From positions 124,001 through 188,000 of the forward strand of contig NZ_QBKG01000002.1 in assembly GCF_003054025.1 (NCBI RefSeq): a stretch of 64,000 bases of DNA, in the 5' to 3' direction. This DNA is from Capnocytophaga leadbetteri (GTDB lineage Bacteria > Bacteroidota > Bacteroidia > Flavobacteriales > Flavobacteriaceae). Below, piece by piece: positions 63,403-64,000 of the stretch. The translations under genes and the position numbers were made by a program. Below the pieces are notes generated by a model that was not told where the DNA came from, made no database searches, and saw only the letters and a program-made list of their open reading frames with translations. The number at the start of each line of letters is the position of its first letter. Positions within the stretch are counted from its first letter, which is position 1.

Positions 63403-64000
63403 TTAACCACCAAAGTCGTCGAAACGAATATTTTCATCGGGCATACCAAAGTCTTGTCCCATTTTCTGAACAGCTTTGTTCATCATCGGAGGGCCACAGA
63501 AGTACAATTCTATATCTTCTGGGGTATCGTGTTTCTTCAAATACTGTTTGATTACAGCATTATGTACAAATCCTAAGAATCCATCACCTTCAAGGTCATT
63601 GATATCTTTCTTCACTTTCCAGTTATCTTCTGGTAGCGGTTCAGAAAGTACGATAAAGAATTTGAAGTTAGGAAACTCGCGCTCTAATTCGCGGAAGTGC
63701 TCTACATAGAACAACTCGCGTTTTGAACGACCTCCGTACCAATAAGTAACTTTTCTATTGGTTTTTAGGGTTTTGAAGAGGTGATACAAGTGCGAACGCA
63801 TAGGTGCCATACCAGCACCTCCCCCTACATAAAGCATCTCGGCATTAGATTCGTTGATGAAGAACTCACCATAAGGGCCTGATATAGTAACCTTATCACC
63901 TGGTTTACGAGAGAAAATGTATGATGAGGCTACCCCAGGGTTTACATCCATCCAGCCACCTTTAGCTCTGTCGAATGGTGGTGTAGCGATACGTACGTTT
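63403..64000 (-). CDS. nqrF: Na+-translocating NADH:quinone reductase subunit F, C-terminal part
   Basis: The frame is open to the window edge ([16 protein letters not shown]...), so about 199 C-terminal residues are visible. The FAD/NADH reductase domain is clear: [65 protein letters not shown] and the terminal RFDDFGG. NqrF takes electrons from NADH into the Na+ pump. Upstream would be its ferredoxin domain and nqrA-E, outside the window. Confidence 0.95.
   Translation of the reverse strand, partial: NVRIATPPFDRAKGGWMDVNPGVASSYIFSRKPGDKVTISGPYGEFFINESNAEMLYVGGGAGMAPMRSHLYHLFKTLKTNRKVTYWYGGRSKRELFYVEHFRELEREFPNFKFFIVLSEPLPEDNWKVKKDINDLEGDGFLGFVHNAVIKQYLKKHDTPEDIELYFCGPPMMNKAVQKMGQDFGMPDENIRFDDFGG

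Overview
The window suggests a low-GC Bacteroidota genome of the Flavobacteriaceae, most likely a Capnocytophaga-type oral or host-associated species. Reasons: promoters fit the Bacteroidetes form (TTG, about 19 bp, TAnnTTTG); Shine-Dalgarno sites are absent; and host genes such as a fused SecDF, DUF3098, GSCFA, a membrane-anchored MutS-like protein, M64 peptidase and Na+-NQR are typical of the group. Genus is inferred from family resemblance and cannot be proven from the sequence alone.

Positions 1 to about 29,880 are a Mu-like transposable prophage whose left end (with the expected transposase) lies outside the window. 1-6,648 is the early/middle region on the plus strand: the end of a MuB-like ATPase, a second P-loop ATPase, Gam, a lipoprotein, a GemA-like protein, many small unknown genes and a small helix-turn-helix protein. 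A probable small RNA follows at 6,693-6,778. The structural genes form two blocks diverging from 14,876-15,068. The minus block (14,875 to 6,777) carries a DUF6046-like protein, baseplate hub and spike, small and large terminase, connector proteins, portal, and an F-like head protein with a C-terminal nuclease-like domain. The plus block (15,069 to 27,588) carries protease/scaffold, capsid, sheath, tube, tail chaperones with a -1 frameshift, tape measure, baseplate, fibres and a lysis cassette (membrane protein, amidase, unimolecular spanin). A small membrane protein sits antisense inside the tail operon.

The most interesting part is the right end, 27,600-29,750. In the place where Mu keeps com-mom there is a 42-aa protein, an ABC-type ATPase joined to a GNAT acetyltransferase by an A AAA AAG slippery site, and a formyltransferase-fold enzyme. 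I read this as a candidate DNA-modification (Mom-like) cassette. A structured RNA diverges from it, and its promoter shares an identical 20-nt core with the promoter of the RNA at 6,693. The prophage ends near two 14-bp direct repeats (29,841-29,876), and it appears to have cut into a host immunity-like gene next to a toxin-like fragment.

From 30,606 onward the genes are chromosomal: quinol-dependent nitric oxide reductase, a frameshifted small membrane gene, lipB and a zinc peptidase, a MutS-like ATPase, Fic, rodA with an envelope-stress-like operon, secDF, a dihydrolipoyl dehydrogenase, proline dehydrogenase, an ftsX-DUF3098-uppP-PAP2-methyltransferase cluster, tandem ApbE genes, mtnN, M64 peptidase, GT9-aroQ-MGMT-GSCFA, a secreted sulfatase with beta-galactosidase, a TlpA-like lipoprotein, an unknown protein, and the C-terminal part of NqrF. 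ApbE enzymes flavinylate Na+-NQR subunits, so their presence near nqrF fits.
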